Shown here piece after piece: positions 1 through 8,873 of a stretch of 64,000 nucleotides of DNA. This DNA is from Lachnospiraceae bacterium (GTDB lineage Bacteria > Bacillota > Clostridia > Lachnospirales > Lachnospiraceae): assembly GCA_910574885.1 (NCBI GenBank), contig CAJTDD010000022.1:26736-90735 (forward strand), read 5' to 3'. Position 1 is the first letter of the stretch. The number at the start of each line of letters is the position of its first letter. Under the pieces are notes generated by a model. The model had not been told where the DNA came from, ran no database searches, and worked only from the letters and a program-made list of their open reading frames with translations. The position numbers were made by a program, and so were the translations under genes.

Positions 1-462
1 AGTTACGGGGCCGGAAACCGTAAGCGGGTCAGAGGAGCATTTATGAGGCTTCTGGCAGCGGGGCTTTTGGGGACTCTGATTCTCGGCGGGATAGCAGTCC
101 TTGTGCCGGAAGTCTATGCAGGGATATTTACGAACAATGAGAAATTGATTGAGCTGACATGTCAGGTGATGCCGGTGTATTTCCTTGGGATTACAATTTT
201 TGGATTACAGTCCGCATGCCAGTCTACGTTTCTTGCACTGGGGCAGGCGAAGGTTTCCCTGTTTATCGCCCTTCTCAGGAAGGTTTTCCTTCTGATTCCG
301 CTGGCAGTCATTTTCCCAAAGTTTATGGGCGTGATGGGTATCTACAGGGCGGAGCCGGTAGCGGATATCATTTCTGTGGTGACTACAGGAATTTTATTTA
401 CATTTACGATGAAAAAGGTGTTACGCAGCATGGAAGAAAATAACGTAACGAAGGAGGCTTAA
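1..462 (+). CDS. MATE family efflux transporter, C-terminal part (cut by window edge)
   Basis: The reading frame is open from the first base of the window, so this is the 3' part of a longer gene. The visible part starts with Y-G-A-G-N, a signature of the second half of MATE transporters, and contains about four hydrophobic helices (LLAAGLLGTLILGGIAVLV, the FLGITIFGL stretch, the FIALLRKVFLLIPLAVIFP stretch and a last helix near IISVVTTGILFTFTM). Family members export drugs or metabolites using a Na+ or H+ gradient. The substrate cannot be read from this piece. The gene ends 3 bases before degV and its last codons carry the AAGGAGG ribosome binding site for degV, so the two are probably co-transcribed. 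The end of another MATE protein in this window (45201-46577) is similar in layout. Confidence 0.85.
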   Translation, partial: SYGAGNRKRVRGAFMRLLAAGLLGTLILGGIAVLVPEVYAGIFTNNEKLIELTCQVMPVYFLGITIFGLQSACQSTFLALGQAKVSLFIALLRKVFLLIPLAVIFPKFMGVMGIYRAEPVADIISVVTTGILFTFTMKKVLRSMEENNVTKEA

Positions 463-465
463 ATA

Positions 466-1329
466 TTGAAAGATTATATCATTACGGTAAACAGTACGGT
501 GGATTTGCCTAAGGAATGGCTGACAGAGAGAAAGGTGCCAATAGTGCCCCTTAAATATACCATAGACGGGGAAACATACGAGGATATGGACGGACTGTCT
601 GCGAAAGAATTTTTTGGGAAGTTAAGGGACGGGAAGATGGCGGCGACATCTCAGGTGAATCCGGGAGAGGCAAAAGAGGCGTTGAAGCCCTTCCTTGAGG
701 AAGGGAAGGATATCCTGCACCTTGCTTTTTCTTCCGCCCTTAGCGGAACCTGCAACAGTATGCGGATTGCGGCAGAGGAACTTATGGAAGAGTATCCGCA
801 GCAAAAGATGATAGTGGTTGATACGTTATGTGCCTGCCTTGGGGAAGGTCTGCTTTTGTACTATGCGTTGAAGCGTAAGAGCGAGGGATTTTCAATGGAG
901 GAGACGGCGAAGTGGGTGGAGGAGAATAAGCTGCACGTCTGCCATAATGTGACGATTGATGATTTGGAGCATCTCCACAGGGGAGGGCGTATCTCCAAAA
1001 CGGTAGCGGTGCTTGGCGGCATGGTGAAAATTAAGCCCATGATCCATATGGATGATAAGGGGGCTTTGCAGGTCATCGGAAAGGAGCGCGGGCGCAGAAA
1101 GTCTCTGAACAAGATTGTAGATACGGCTGTGAAGCAGTCAAAAGGGTGGGAGAATGATATCATAATGATAACCCATGGGGACTGTGAAGAGGATGCGCGG
1201 TACGTGGAGGAACTGGTGCGGGAGAAGATGGGCATTGACCAGATTCTGGTCAACAATATCGGTACTGTAATCGGCAGCCATACGGGACCGGGCGTAGTCG
1301 CTGTATTCTGTATGGGAGATAAGCGGTAA
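466..1329 (+). CDS. DegV family fatty-acid-binding protein
   Basis: 287 residues, the normal DegV length. The N-terminal stretch (IITVNSTVDLP, then VPIVPLKYTIDGETYED) and the T-S-Q-V-N-P and A-F-S-S-A-L-S-G-T motifs are typical of DegV/FakB proteins, which bind a fatty acid; in FakB the acid is presented to the FakA kinase for phosphorylation. No fakA is present here, so this may be a FakB-type carrier or a DegV of unknown role. The start is TTG at 466, nine bases after AAGGAGG (451-457); no in-frame ATG is near. The gene directly follows the MATE gene and is followed by a strong hairpin terminator. Family assignment is firm, physiological role is not. Confidence 0.9.
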   Translation: MKDYIITVNSTVDLPKEWLTERKVPIVPLKYTIDGETYEDMDGLSAKEFFGKLRDGKMAATSQVNPGEAKEALKPFLEEGKDILHLAFSSALSGTCNSMRIAAEELMEEYPQQKMIVVDTLCACLGEGLLLYYALKRKSEGFSMEETAKWVEENKLHVCHNVTIDDLEHLHRGGRISKTVAVLGGMVKIKPMIHMDDKGALQVIGKERGRRKSLNKIVDTAVKQSKGWENDIIMITHGDCEEDARYVEELVREKMGIDQILVNNIGTVIGSHTGPGVVAVFCMGDKR

Positions 1330-1359
1330 AAAGAAAAAGTGGCGCCCACTTTTTCTTTT
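1329..1359. terminator. Bidirectional hairpin terminator between degV and the LysR gene
   Basis: A 14-bp perfect stem (1329-1342 against 1346-1359) with a 3-base loop. The outer half of each arm is A-rich on one side and T-rich on the other, so it can terminate both degV on the plus strand and the LysR-type gene arriving on the minus strand. Confidence 0.85.
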
Positions 1360-1383
1360 ACCAATACGCCCGCTGTCCGGCGG

Positions 1384-2253
1384 TTAATTTTTAAAATATT
1401 CTTTCGTATATTCAATAAATATCTTCATAGACGGCGACATGTCCGTGGGTGAAGCCACAGCCATACCAAGTCTGCGGAAGGAGTAGGGTTTCAGCGGACG
1501 TGCCTCGAAGTTCCCTGTTTTTCCACGAAGAATCAGCTCCGGAAGGATGCTGATTCCTAGATTATGCTCCACCATGGACAGGATGGAATAATCATTGTGG
1601 GAAGTGTATTTAATATCCGGCGTCACGCCCGCATTTTTTAAGATTCTGTGGACATCGTTCAGATAGGTATAGTCGGACACGACGAAGGCTGAACTCTCGA
1701 ATAATTCGATCGGGATCTCGTCGTATGCGGCAAGGGGATGTCCTTTCGGCATGACTGCAAGCATCGGGTCGTCATACAGATGAATGAAATGATAGGAAGA
1801 GCTGTTCTGATAGCTGGTAAATGCGATGTCTACCTTGTGGTCACGAATCCATTTGGAAAGCTCTGCTTCATTTCCCTCTGAGATATCAAAATGGATTCCT
1901 GGATATTCATCCTTAAATGTCCGGATGATTCCCGGAATCCAGTGGATGGAACAACTGGTGTAGGTTCCAATCTTTAATGTTCCCTTACGTACGCCTGTCA
2001 GGAAAGAAATCTCCTGATTCAGCGATTCGTAGGCGGCGACGAGATAGCGGATTGAGGGAAGGAGCGCCGACCCTTCCCTGGTCAGCGACACTCCCTGATG
2101 CCCTTTGTGGAACAGCGGGAATCCGACCTCCTTTTCCAGGGATTTCATCATCTGCGTAATCCCTGCCTGTGTATACCCCAGTTCTTCTCCGGCTTTGGTA
2201 TAGCTGCCGGAATCAACGACTGAAAGGAATACGTTCCATTTTCTTAGCCCCAT
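1384..2253 (-). CDS. LysR family transcriptional regulator
   Basis: 289 residues. An N-terminal winged helix-turn-helix covers about residues 5-65 (FLSVVDSGSYTKAGEELGYTQ, then ITQMMKSLEKEVGFPLF), followed by the two-lobed effector-binding domain from about residue 90 (GTLKIGTYTS; DIAFTS; MLAVMPKGHPLA). LysR proteins bind DNA as tetramers and respond to a small metabolite. The gene lies 26 bases downstream of the NSS transporter on the same strand, which suggests the transporter and regulator form one transcript and that the regulator controls the transporter or the divergent DAACS symporter. The inducer cannot be read from sequence. Confidence 0.92.
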   Translation of the reverse strand: MGLRKWNVFLSVVDSGSYTKAGEELGYTQAGITQMMKSLEKEVGFPLFHKGHQGVSLTREGSALLPSIRYLVAAYESLNQEISFLTGVRKGTLKIGTYTSCSIHWIPGIIRTFKDEYPGIHFDISEGNEAELSKWIRDHKVDIAFTSYQNSSSYHFIHLYDDPMLAVMPKGHPLAAYDEIPIELFESSAFVVSDYTYLNDVHRILKNAGVTPDIKYTSHNDYSILSMVEHNLGISILPELILRGKTGNFEARPLKPYSFRRLGMAVASPTDMSPSMKIFIEYTKEYFKN

Positions 2254-2279
2254 GGCTTTTTATTCCCCCCTAAAAACAA

Positions 2280-3635
2280 TTACAGCTTAAATAACCCAAG
2301 CCCGCTTGCGACGGAGCTGATGAGAATAATAATCAGGAAGAGCGGAGCCACCCATTTGATCATGATGTTGAACATTCCTTCTGCCTTGAAGGTTCCGTCT
2401 GATCCCTTTACCTCGTCGGCAACCGCCTTGGGCTTGATAATGAACCCAACAAAGATGCAGGTAAAAAGGGCAACGATCGGCATCAGGACGCTATTGCTTA
2501 CGAAGTCCATAATGTCAAGGATGGACATGCCGTTCCAGCTTATGAAGCCCAACGGACCGAATCCAAGGGAAGACGGGATTCCCATGACCAGCGCAAGTAC
2601 CGCAACAAAAATACCGGTGAATCTGCGTTTCCAGCCAAATTTGTCCATGAAAACGGAAACGATCGTCTCCATCAGTGAGATGGCGGATGTCAGGGCCGCA
2701 AAGAATACCAGCAGGAAGAAAATGGTTCCGATGAAGCCGCCGAATTTCATGCTTGCAAATACTTTCGGAAGGGTCATGAACATAAGCCCCGGTCCTGCAT
2801 TGAGCGCAGAACGATCGCCGCCGGAAAATGCAAATACAGCCGGGATGATCATCAGTCCGGCAAGGAATGCGATTCCTGTGTCGAACAACTCGATCTGGCG
2901 CACGGAGCTTTCCAGGTTATCGTTTTTCTTCATATAAGAACCGTAGGTAATCATGATGCCCATTGCCAGCGACATCGAGTAGAAGAGCTGTCCCATTGCC
3001 GCCAGAATCGTCTTCACGGACACGTCTGCCATATGAGGCTTGATGTAGTAAATCAGTCCTTCCATGGAGCCTTTTAAGGTCAGTCCGTACACGGATATGA
3101 TAATCGTAAGTATTACGAGAATCGGCATCATGATTTTGCTGACCTTCTCGATTCCTTTTTCTACGCCGCATAATACGACGATGGCCGTGAACGCCAGGAA
3201 TATGAAAAACCAGCCGATTGGTTCAATTGTGCCTCCGATAAAATCAGTAAAATATGTATCGCCTGCGGAAGCCTTCACGCCGCCTGTGACGAAAACGGTA
3301 AAATACTTTACAACCCATCCGCCGATTACGGAGTAGTACGGGAAGATAATAACCGGAACGATGACGGCAAGTATCCCCAGAAAATTAAACCGTTTATCCA
3401 GTGACCGGAATGCGCCGATGGCGCTTAAACCTGTCTTCCGCCCCAATGAAATCTCTGCAATCATCAGTGTAAAACCGAAGGTAACTGCAAGGATCAGATA
3501 AATCAACAGGAATGTTCCCCCGCCGTACTGAGCGGCAAGGTATGGAAACCTCCAGATATTCCCGAGTCCGACTGCTGAGCCAGCAGCGGCGAGAACGAAA
3601 CCAAGCTTGTTAGAAAAATTACTTCTGTCTTTCAT
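2280..3635 (-). CDS. Sodium-dependent transporter, NSS/SNF (LeuT-like) family
   Basis: 451 residues. The N-terminal motif GLGNIWRFPYLAAQYGGG is the diagnostic helix-1 signature of neurotransmitter:sodium symporters, where the unwound helix holds the substrate and Na+. About eleven to twelve hydrophobic helices follow. Bacterial members import amino acids or related amines with Na+; the substrate here is unknown. The gene is first in a minus-strand unit with the LysR regulator and divergent from a DAACS-type symporter at 3899. The ATG is preceded by a GAGGA ribosome binding site. Family call is strong; substrate is an open question. Confidence 0.93.
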   Translation of the reverse strand: MKDRSNFSNKLGFVLAAAGSAVGLGNIWRFPYLAAQYGGGTFLLIYLILAVTFGFTLMIAEISLGRKTGLSAIGAFRSLDKRFNFLGILAVIVPVIIFPYYSVIGGWVVKYFTVFVTGGVKASAGDTYFTDFIGGTIEPIGWFFIFLAFTAIVVLCGVEKGIEKVSKIMMPILVILTIIISVYGLTLKGSMEGLIYYIKPHMADVSVKTILAAMGQLFYSMSLAMGIMITYGSYMKKNDNLESSVRQIELFDTGIAFLAGLMIIPAVFAFSGGDRSALNAGPGLMFMTLPKVFASMKFGGFIGTIFFLLVFFAALTSAISLMETIVSVFMDKFGWKRRFTGIFVAVLALVMGIPSSLGFGPLGFISWNGMSILDIMDFVSNSVLMPIVALFTCIFVGFIIKPKAVADEVKGSDGTFKAEGMFNIMIKWVAPLFLIIILISSVASGLGLFKL

Positions 3636-3700
3636 TTAAAATCCTCCTCAATTCTTTTCATCCCAAAAACAGATTATGCTCTATTATTGCATGAACGGAC

Positions 3701-3718
3701 AATATTTTCAAGAATATT
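3701..3718. promoter_or_regulatory. Candidate LysR-type operator in the NSS/DAACS divergent region
   Basis: AATATT, six bases, AATATT: an inverted repeat in the 263-bp region between the two divergent transporter starts. It has the A/T-rich interrupted dyad expected of a LysR-type site. Assignment to the LysR protein encoded at 1384-2253 is inference from position only. Confidence 0.3.
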
Positions 3719-3801
3719 TTTATGGATGCGTGATACGGTCTCCTTTCACGCAAAAAAAATCGTATTTAAAACAGAAATAACCACATTTTAAACACAGGGT
3801 G

Positions 3802-3829
3802 TTGCTTCTTTTTTAAAATAGGATAAAAT
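3802..3829 (+). promoter_or_regulatory. Putative sigmaA promoter of the DAACS symporter gene
   Basis: TTGCTT, 16-base spacer, TAAAAT, about 70 bases ahead of the ATG at 3899. The -35 box is imperfect and the region is AT-rich, so confidence is moderate. Confidence 0.4.
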
Positions 3830-3898
3830 AAACTCATTAAAAGGGATGGCCATCTCACAGGAATGCAGCGAGAAAAAGAAAAGAGCGAGGGATGACAA

Positions 3899-5152
3899 AT
3901 GGAAGAAAAGAAAAAGGGATTTTCGGTATCTCTTACGACACAGATTCTAATCGCGACGGTCGGAGGTATTCTGTTCGGTACAATCATCGGACCGTGGGCG
4001 GCAAATCTGAAATTTATCGGTGATATTTTTATCCGGCTGATTCAGATGTCCGTAGTACTTCTGGTTATGTCCGCAGTAGCGGCGGCGGTAGGAAGCGGCG
4101 ACGGGCAGGACGTAGGGAAGATGGGTTTCCACACGTTTAAGTGGATTATTGCATTTACAGTGATTTCGGCAGGATTTGGTGTGGCGTTGTCCATGCTGTT
4201 CAAACCGGGCGTCGGGATTGAGATTGCAAGTGCGGAGGATGTGGCAAATGCGGCGGTAGAATCTGCTTCCTTACAGGAGACGCTGTTGGGATTTGTACCG
4301 ACGAACATTATCGGTTCTATGGCGGAGAGCGCAATGGTTCCGTGTATCGTATTCTCACTGTTCTTCGGCGTGGCGATGGGCGCGTACACGAAGCAGAGCG
4401 GGAACCGCAATATGGTAGAGTGGGTGACAGGACTGAATACGATTATCACAAATATTATTAAGACGGTTATGCACATTGCGCCAATCGGTATCTTCTGTCT
4501 GTTGGCAAATGTAGCCGGTTCTACGGGCCTGAAAGTAATTATTCCAATGATGAAGTTTTTAGGGGTACTCCTAATCGGCGATGCGATTCAGTTCATGCTG
4601 TTCGGGCCATTTACTGCGGCAATGTGTAAAGTAAACCCGGCTAAGATGCCGAAGAAATTTGCCAAGATGTCTATCATGGCAGTGACGACGACTTCTGGGG
4701 CAATCTGTCTTCCGACGAAGATGGAGGATGCAGTGACCAAGTTTGGCATCAGCCGTAAGGTGGCTGACTTTACTGGGCCGATTACCATGTCCATGAATAG
4801 CTGCGGGGCTGCACAGTGCTATGTGGCGGCAATCTTCTTCATGGCCCAGTCTACGGGTATCGAGATGACAGTCTATCAGATGGGAATGGCGATTCTTTTA
4901 TCCTGCCTGATGTGTATGGGAACGATTTCCGTGCCGGGCGGTTCTGTAATCGTGTATACGTTCCTTGCGTCTTCGCTGGGACTTCCGTTGGAGAGCATTG
5001 CGGTATTGATTGGTATTGACTGGTTTGCAGGAATGTTCCGTACGTTGATGAATGTAGACGTGGATGTTATGGTCGGTATGCTGGTGGCAAGCAAGCTGGG
5101 CGAGCTGGACCGTGACGTATATAACGAAAAGAAGGCAGTTACCTATAATTAA
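3899..5152 (+). CDS. Dicarboxylate/amino acid:cation symporter (DAACS family)
   Basis: 417 residues, matching the GltP/DctA/SstT family. Features seen: N-terminal hydrophobic helices, the serine/glycine-rich loop AVTTTSGAICLPTKM (around residues 260-275; reentrant loop HP1 region) and the MSMNSCGAAQCYVA segment corresponding to the NMDGT region of helix 7, here changed to N-S-C-G. The HP2 region reads GTISVPGGSVIV. Relatives take up glutamate, aspartate, C4-dicarboxylates or serine/threonine with Na+ or H+. The altered NMDGT-like motif fits the SstT-like or other divergent branches, so the substrate is left open. Divergent from the NSS gene; followed by a strong terminator. Confidence 0.88.
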   Translation: MEEKKKGFSVSLTTQILIATVGGILFGTIIGPWAANLKFIGDIFIRLIQMSVVLLVMSAVAAAVGSGDGQDVGKMGFHTFKWIIAFTVISAGFGVALSMLFKPGVGIEIASAEDVANAAVESASLQETLLGFVPTNIIGSMAESAMVPCIVFSLFFGVAMGAYTKQSGNRNMVEWVTGLNTIITNIIKTVMHIAPIGIFCLLANVAGSTGLKVIIPMMKFLGVLLIGDAIQFMLFGPFTAAMCKVNPAKMPKKFAKMSIMAVTTTSGAICLPTKMEDAVTKFGISRKVADFTGPITMSMNSCGAAQCYVAAIFFMAQSTGIEMTVYQMGMAILLSCLMCMGTISVPGGSVIVYTFLASSLGLPLESIAVLIGIDWFAGMFRTLMNVDVDVMVGMLVASKLGELDRDVYNEKKAVTYN

Positions 5153-5218
5153 TTGAGGTTTCAAATCATTATTTGAACATACATACATAACTCTCTCAAG
5201 GGGCCGGAAGGCTTCGGA

Positions 5219-5258
5219 GGACCTCCGGGTATTGGAAAGATAGCCGGAGGTCTTTTTT
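5219..5258 (+). terminator. Rho-independent terminator after the DAACS gene
   Basis: A nine-base stem (GACCTCCGG at 5220-5228 with CCGGAGGTC at 5244-5252) is followed by a run of T. The left arm can also pair with the CGGAGG just upstream, giving a competing smaller hairpin; I read no attenuation role into that because it lies after the gene. Confidence 0.85.
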
Positions 5259-5408
5259 ACTATATTAGGAAACTTCGCGATTATCTGCTGGACAATATGT
5301 AAGATTCCATGTAAGATTATAAATATGGATTTTGATGCGGCTTAGGAAGAATGGGAGGACGTGTCAGGGACGTTTCAACAAAGCTTCATAGATATGGGGA
5401 GGGAGAAC

Positions 5409-7127
5409 ATGCAGGGAAACAGGCTGGTGTTTGAACTGATTTTAAATATTGCGCTCCTAGTGCTGATTGCCAACCTGCTCTCAAAATTCAGGCTGATTCA
5501 GAATTTGATCTTACAGGAGAGGCGAAGCCTCAGAAGCCAGGCGTTCCTGTCCGTGGTATTCGGAGGGATGGTGGTTTTGTCCACCTATACAGGGATAGAT
5601 ATCGGCTCTTACAGCCTGAATACCCGAGTCATCGGCGCCATGGCGGCAGGGCTTCTGGGAGGGCCGATTGTGGGGCTGTATGCTTCGTTGATTGGCGCAG
5701 TCTATGTATACGTTTTTTCTTCGCCTCAGGCCTTTGCCATGGCGTCTGCATTCTCGACCATGTTGTTCGGACTTCTGGGAGGCGGTTTTTACCCTTATTT
5801 TCAGCGGGGAAAGTGGAAATACCAGGACTTATTTCTTCTGGCGTGTTTTGCGGAGGTCTGCGACATGGTGTGCCTGCTTAGGTTCACCGTGCCGGTTCAG
5901 ATGGCGCTGAATACCATACTTGAAATCTCTCTGCCTATGATTTTGCTGAATGCCAGCGGTATCCTGATTTTTATTTCCAGCTTTAACCAGGTATTTGTGC
6001 TGCAGGATGTGGAGCGCAGCCGCCAGCTTCAACAGGCTTCGGAGCTTGCGCGCAAATGCCTGCCCCTTCTTTTGCAGGGAATCGGGAACCGCGGCAATAT
6101 GGAGAGGTTCGCCGGGACGATTTTGGAGGAGACGGACTGGGCGGGGGTTATTATCGCAGACAGGAATGAGATTATTGCGTGCCGCCAGAAGAAGGCAGAG
6201 AAGGAGTTTTGGCCGGAAGGACAGATACCGGGCATCGGTATCCGGGCGATGGAGTCCGGGAATCTAACGACCATGTCTCAGGTTCCGCTGACCAGCCCGT
6301 GGTATGAGTGGATGAAGGATTATTCTCTGATTGCGGCGCCCTTCATGATACGGGATCAGGCTGTGGGATGCCTGATCGTGTGGGTGAAGAAACAGTGGGT
6401 GTTCATGCAGAGCGAACTGGAGTTACAGCAGCATTTGGTGAACCTGAGTTCTTATCAGCTTGCGCTCTCGGAGCTTGAGAGGCAGAAGGATATGCGTCAG
6501 AAGGCGGAATTCAAAGCACTGCAATTTCAGGTGAATCCCCATTTCCTGTTTAATGCGCTGAATACTGTCTCCTGCGTATGCCGGGAGAATCCGGACCGTG
6601 CAAGGGAGCTTTTGATTGTTCTTGCTAACTATTTCCGGTATAATCTGAACAGCGAGGCGTATATGGTTCCCTTCGATGAGGAGATGGAGCATGTACGTGA
6701 TTATCTGGAACTTGAGAAGGCCAGGTTTGAAGAAAAGCTGATTATTACGTATGATGTGCCGGAGAATATTGGAATCAAGATTCCTACGCTGATTTTGCAG
6801 CCCATCGTGGAAAATGCCGTGCGTTATGGAATGAACCGGGAAGGGAAACGGATCGTGAAAATCCTGGCCAAGGCGGAACCGTCAGGATGCCGGGTCTATA
6901 TCCGGGATGAAGGGAAAGGGATACCCAAGGAGGTTCTGGAGAATCTGATGAATGGGCAGGCAATCGGGAACAGTGTAGGGCTTAGCAATGTGCATAAGCG
7001 GATGAAGAGTATCTACGGGGAGGAGAACGGGCTTAGGATTACCAGCGCCGACGAGGGAACTTGTGTAGAATTGCATTTTTCAGGCAGGGCAGATAGTCAG
7101 TGCGGGATGGAGGAGGAATGCAGATGA
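5409..7127 (+). CDS. LytS/YpdA-type sensor histidine kinase
   Basis: Order of parts: a 5TM-LYT membrane sensor region with several helices (about residues 1-190), a GAF-like region (about 200-340), a His_kinase domain of the LytS type with the motif LQFQVNPHFLFNALN holding the phospho-acceptor His, and a C-terminal HATPase with N-A-V-R-Y-G and G-K-G-I-P motifs. Kinases of this type sense envelope state or small metabolites such as pyruvate and phosphorylate a LytTR regulator. I prefer the ATG at 5409, which has GGGAGGG five to eight bases upstream; a GTG at 5361 with GGGAGG ahead of it would add 16 residues. The partner regulator overlaps its stop codon. Confidence 0.93.
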   Translation: MQGNRLVFELILNIALLVLIANLLSKFRLIQNLILQERRSLRSQAFLSVVFGGMVVLSTYTGIDIGSYSLNTRVIGAMAAGLLGGPIVGLYASLIGAVYVYVFSSPQAFAMASAFSTMLFGLLGGGFYPYFQRGKWKYQDLFLLACFAEVCDMVCLLRFTVPVQMALNTILEISLPMILLNASGILIFISSFNQVFVLQDVERSRQLQQASELARKCLPLLLQGIGNRGNMERFAGTILEETDWAGVIIADRNEIIACRQKKAEKEFWPEGQIPGIGIRAMESGNLTTMSQVPLTSPWYEWMKDYSLIAAPFMIRDQAVGCLIVWVKKQWVFMQSELELQQHLVNLSSYQLALSELERQKDMRQKAEFKALQFQVNPHFLFNALNTVSCVCRENPDRARELLIVLANYFRYNLNSEAYMVPFDEEMEHVRDYLELEKARFEEKLIITYDVPENIGIKIPTLILQPIVENAVRYGMNREGKRIVKILAKAEPSGCRVYIRDEGKGIPKEVLENLMNGQAIGNSVGLSNVHKRMKSIYGEENGLRITSADEGTCVELHFSGRADSQCGMEEECR

Positions 7128-7834
7128 GAATCGCGGTTGTAGACGACGAAAGACCGGCAAGAAGTGAACTGAGGCATCAGCTCTCAGAGCTTCTGCCGGA
7201 TGCACAGATCGATGAGGGCGAGAGCGGGGCGCAGGCTCTTGAGATGGCGGGAGAAGTGTGCTATGACCTGTTTTTTCTCGATATCAATCTCGGAGATATT
7301 AACGGGACTGTTCTTGTGAATGCGCTGAAAAATATGCAGCCGAATATGAAGGTTGTGTTTGTAACGGCTTATTCGGAGTATGCCGTGAAGGCGTTTGAGC
7401 TGGATGTAGAGGATTATATCATGAAGCCCTTTGACAAGAGACGCCTGGAAAAGATGCTGAAAAAATGTGGGATGAAGAAGTCTGAGAAACCGCTGGATTC
7501 CATGAAGCGGATTGCGATTAATACGGAAGGAAAGACGATTTTTAAGGAAGTGGGCGATATTGTATACATAGAGACGTATAACAGGGGGTGCCTGATTCAC
7601 ACGGTGGAGGAAGACTATTTCGAGGGGAAGACGATTGGAGAATTCGAGAAGAGAATGTGTGATATGGGATTTTTCCGGAGTCAGAAGAGCTATCTGGTGA
7701 ATCTGAACAAGGTGAAGGAGCTGTTTTTGTGGAAAAATAACAGCTTTGCGATTAAGATGGAAGGATATGAGAAGGAGATTCTGCCTGTGGGAAGGGAGAA
7801 AATCAAGATTTTGCGCCAGTTGCTTGGGGGATAA
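7124..7834 (+). CDS. LytTR family response regulator
   Basis: About 236 residues. A receiver domain (residues 1-120: VVDDE acidic pair, FFLDINLGD with the phospho-acceptor Asp, FVTAYSEYAVKAF, the MKPF lysine) is followed by a LytTR DNA-binding domain (about 130-236; IVYIETYNRG, FFRSQKSYLVNLNKV). The kinase and regulator share an ATGA overlap at 7124-7127, and the GGAGGAGG at 7109-7116 sits seven bases before this ATG, so I chose it over the upstream GTG at 7100 and ATG at 7118. Such pairs usually control a nearby or distant transporter or murein-hydrolase regulator; none is obvious here. Confidence 0.93.
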   Translation: MRIAVVDDERPARSELRHQLSELLPDAQIDEGESGAQALEMAGEVCYDLFFLDINLGDINGTVLVNALKNMQPNMKVVFVTAYSEYAVKAFELDVEDYIMKPFDKRRLEKMLKKCGMKKSEKPLDSMKRIAINTEGKTIFKEVGDIVYIETYNRGCLIHTVEEDYFEGKTIGEFEKRMCDMGFFRSQKSYLVNLNKVKELFLWKNNSFAIKMEGYEKEILPVGREKIKILRQLLGG

Positions 7835-7848
7835 CGGAAATTTAGGTA

Positions 7849-7877
7849 TTGACATCAAAGAGCAGATGTGTTAAATT
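7849..7877 (+). promoter_or_regulatory. Promoter of the infC-rpmI-rplT operon
   Basis: TTGACA, 17-base spacer, TAAATT, starting 15 bases after the LytTR stop. It would give a 5' leader of roughly 215 nt before infC. Confidence 0.7.
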
Positions 7878-7894
7878 TATATATGCGTGAGGCA

Positions 7895-8100
7895 AAAAAG
7901 AAAGTAGAGTATCCACTCTCACCATAGCACAATCGGGTGACTATTGGTTTGATATTGCGTATTTCAGTCGTTATTGCTGATATTTTGTTATAATATTTAT
8001 GATATCATGTTAGCGGCCCTGTGATACAGATATGTTAAGTGGATAGTCTGAATGCTGTTCACTTATTTTTATGTATATTTTTATGATGGGGGTGCAAGAC
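7895..8100 (+). promoter_or_regulatory. Long 5' leader of infC; candidate ribosomal protein L20 leader
   Basis: About 200 untranslated bases between the promoter and infC. It holds a hairpin around GAGTATCCACTC, a CTCACC motif and AT-rich stretches. In Firmicutes the infC-rpmI-rplT operon is commonly controlled by an L20-binding leader in which L20 autoregulates the operon. The assignment here rests mainly on position and leader length; I did not fold it fully. Confidence 0.5.
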
Positions 8101-8101
8101 A

Positions 8102-8608
8102 ATTAGCGATTTAATGATTAACGGGCAGATCAGAGACAAGGAAGTAAGATTAATTGGAGAAGATGGAGAGCAGAAGGGAATCATGCCGATTAAGGAGGCA
8201 ATGAGACTGGCTCAGGAAGCAGAATTAGATCTTGTGAAGATCGCTCCAAAGGCTCAGCCGCCGGTATGTAAGATCATCGATTACGGTAAGTACCGATATG
8301 AACTTGCAAGAAAAGAAAAAGAGGCGAAGAAGAAGCAGAAGACCGTTGAAGTGAAGGAAGTGCGTCTTTCACCCAATATTGACACGAATGACCTGAACAC
8401 CAAGGTCAACAATGCAAAGAAGTTTATCAGTAAGGGTAATAAAGTGAAGATTACCCTGCGTTTCAGAGGGCGCGAGATGGCGCATGTACAGCAGAGCAAG
8501 CACATTCTGGATGATTTTGCAGAGCTGCTCAAGGATATTGCCGTCGTGGAGAAACAGCCGAAACTGGAAGGCAGAAGCATGAGTATGGTTTTAACTGAAA
8601 AACGTTAA
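8102..8608 (+). CDS. infC: Translation initiation factor IF-3
   Basis: 168 residues counting from an ATT start at 8102 (I-S-D-L-M-I-N-G). The protein has the IF-3 N-domain ([14 protein letters not shown]), a basic linker ([15 protein letters not shown]) and the C-domain that binds 16S rRNA ([14 protein letters not shown], then [12 protein letters not shown]). IF-3 binds the 30S subunit and checks the start codon-initiator tRNA pairing. The ATT is chosen because GGGGGTG (8088-8094) lies seven bases before it, while the first ATG at 8114 has no Shine-Dalgarno sequence. AUU starts are the known way in which IF-3 represses its own translation. First gene of the IF3-L35-L20 operon. Confidence 0.95.
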   Translation: MSDLMINGQIRDKEVRLIGEDGEQKGIMPIKEAMRLAQEAELDLVKIAPKAQPPVCKIIDYGKYRYELARKEKEAKKKQKTVEVKEVRLSPNIDTNDLNTKVNNAKKFISKGNKVKITLRFRGREMAHVQQSKHILDDFAELLKDIAVVEKQPKLEGRSMSMVLTEKR

Positions 8609-8640
8609 AAATATATTTACAAATTAAGGAGGAAATAATC

Positions 8641-8838
8641 ATGCCAAAGATCAAGACAAATAGAGCAGCTGCAAAGCGCTTCAAGAAGACAGGTACAGGA
8701 AAGTTAAAAAGAAATAAAGCGTATAAGAGCCATATCTTAACTAAGAAGTCTGCAAAGAGAAAGAGAAATCTTAGGAAATCAATCATTACTGATGAAACGA
8801 ATGTAAAGAACATGAAGAAGGTATTACCGTATCTGTAA
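8641..8838 (+). CDS. rpmI: 50S ribosomal protein L35
   Basis: 65 residues, standard L35 length, highly basic. The start [20 protein letters not shown] and the SHILTKKS motif are diagnostic. It is a late-assembly protein of the large ribosomal subunit. AAGGAGG lies upstream of the ATG. It sits between infC and rplT, the conserved order. Confidence 0.98.
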   Translation: MPKIKTNRAAAKRFKKTGTGKLKRNKAYKSHILTKKSAKRKRNLRKSIITDETNVKNMKKVLPYL

Positions 8839-8873
8839 AGAGCGGATCAAAGTATTGAAGGAGGAAACAAGAC

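Noticed and set aside
5200..5260. Competing hairpins after the DAACS gene as an attenuator
   Set aside because: They lie after the gene with no downstream gene on the same transcript to regulate.
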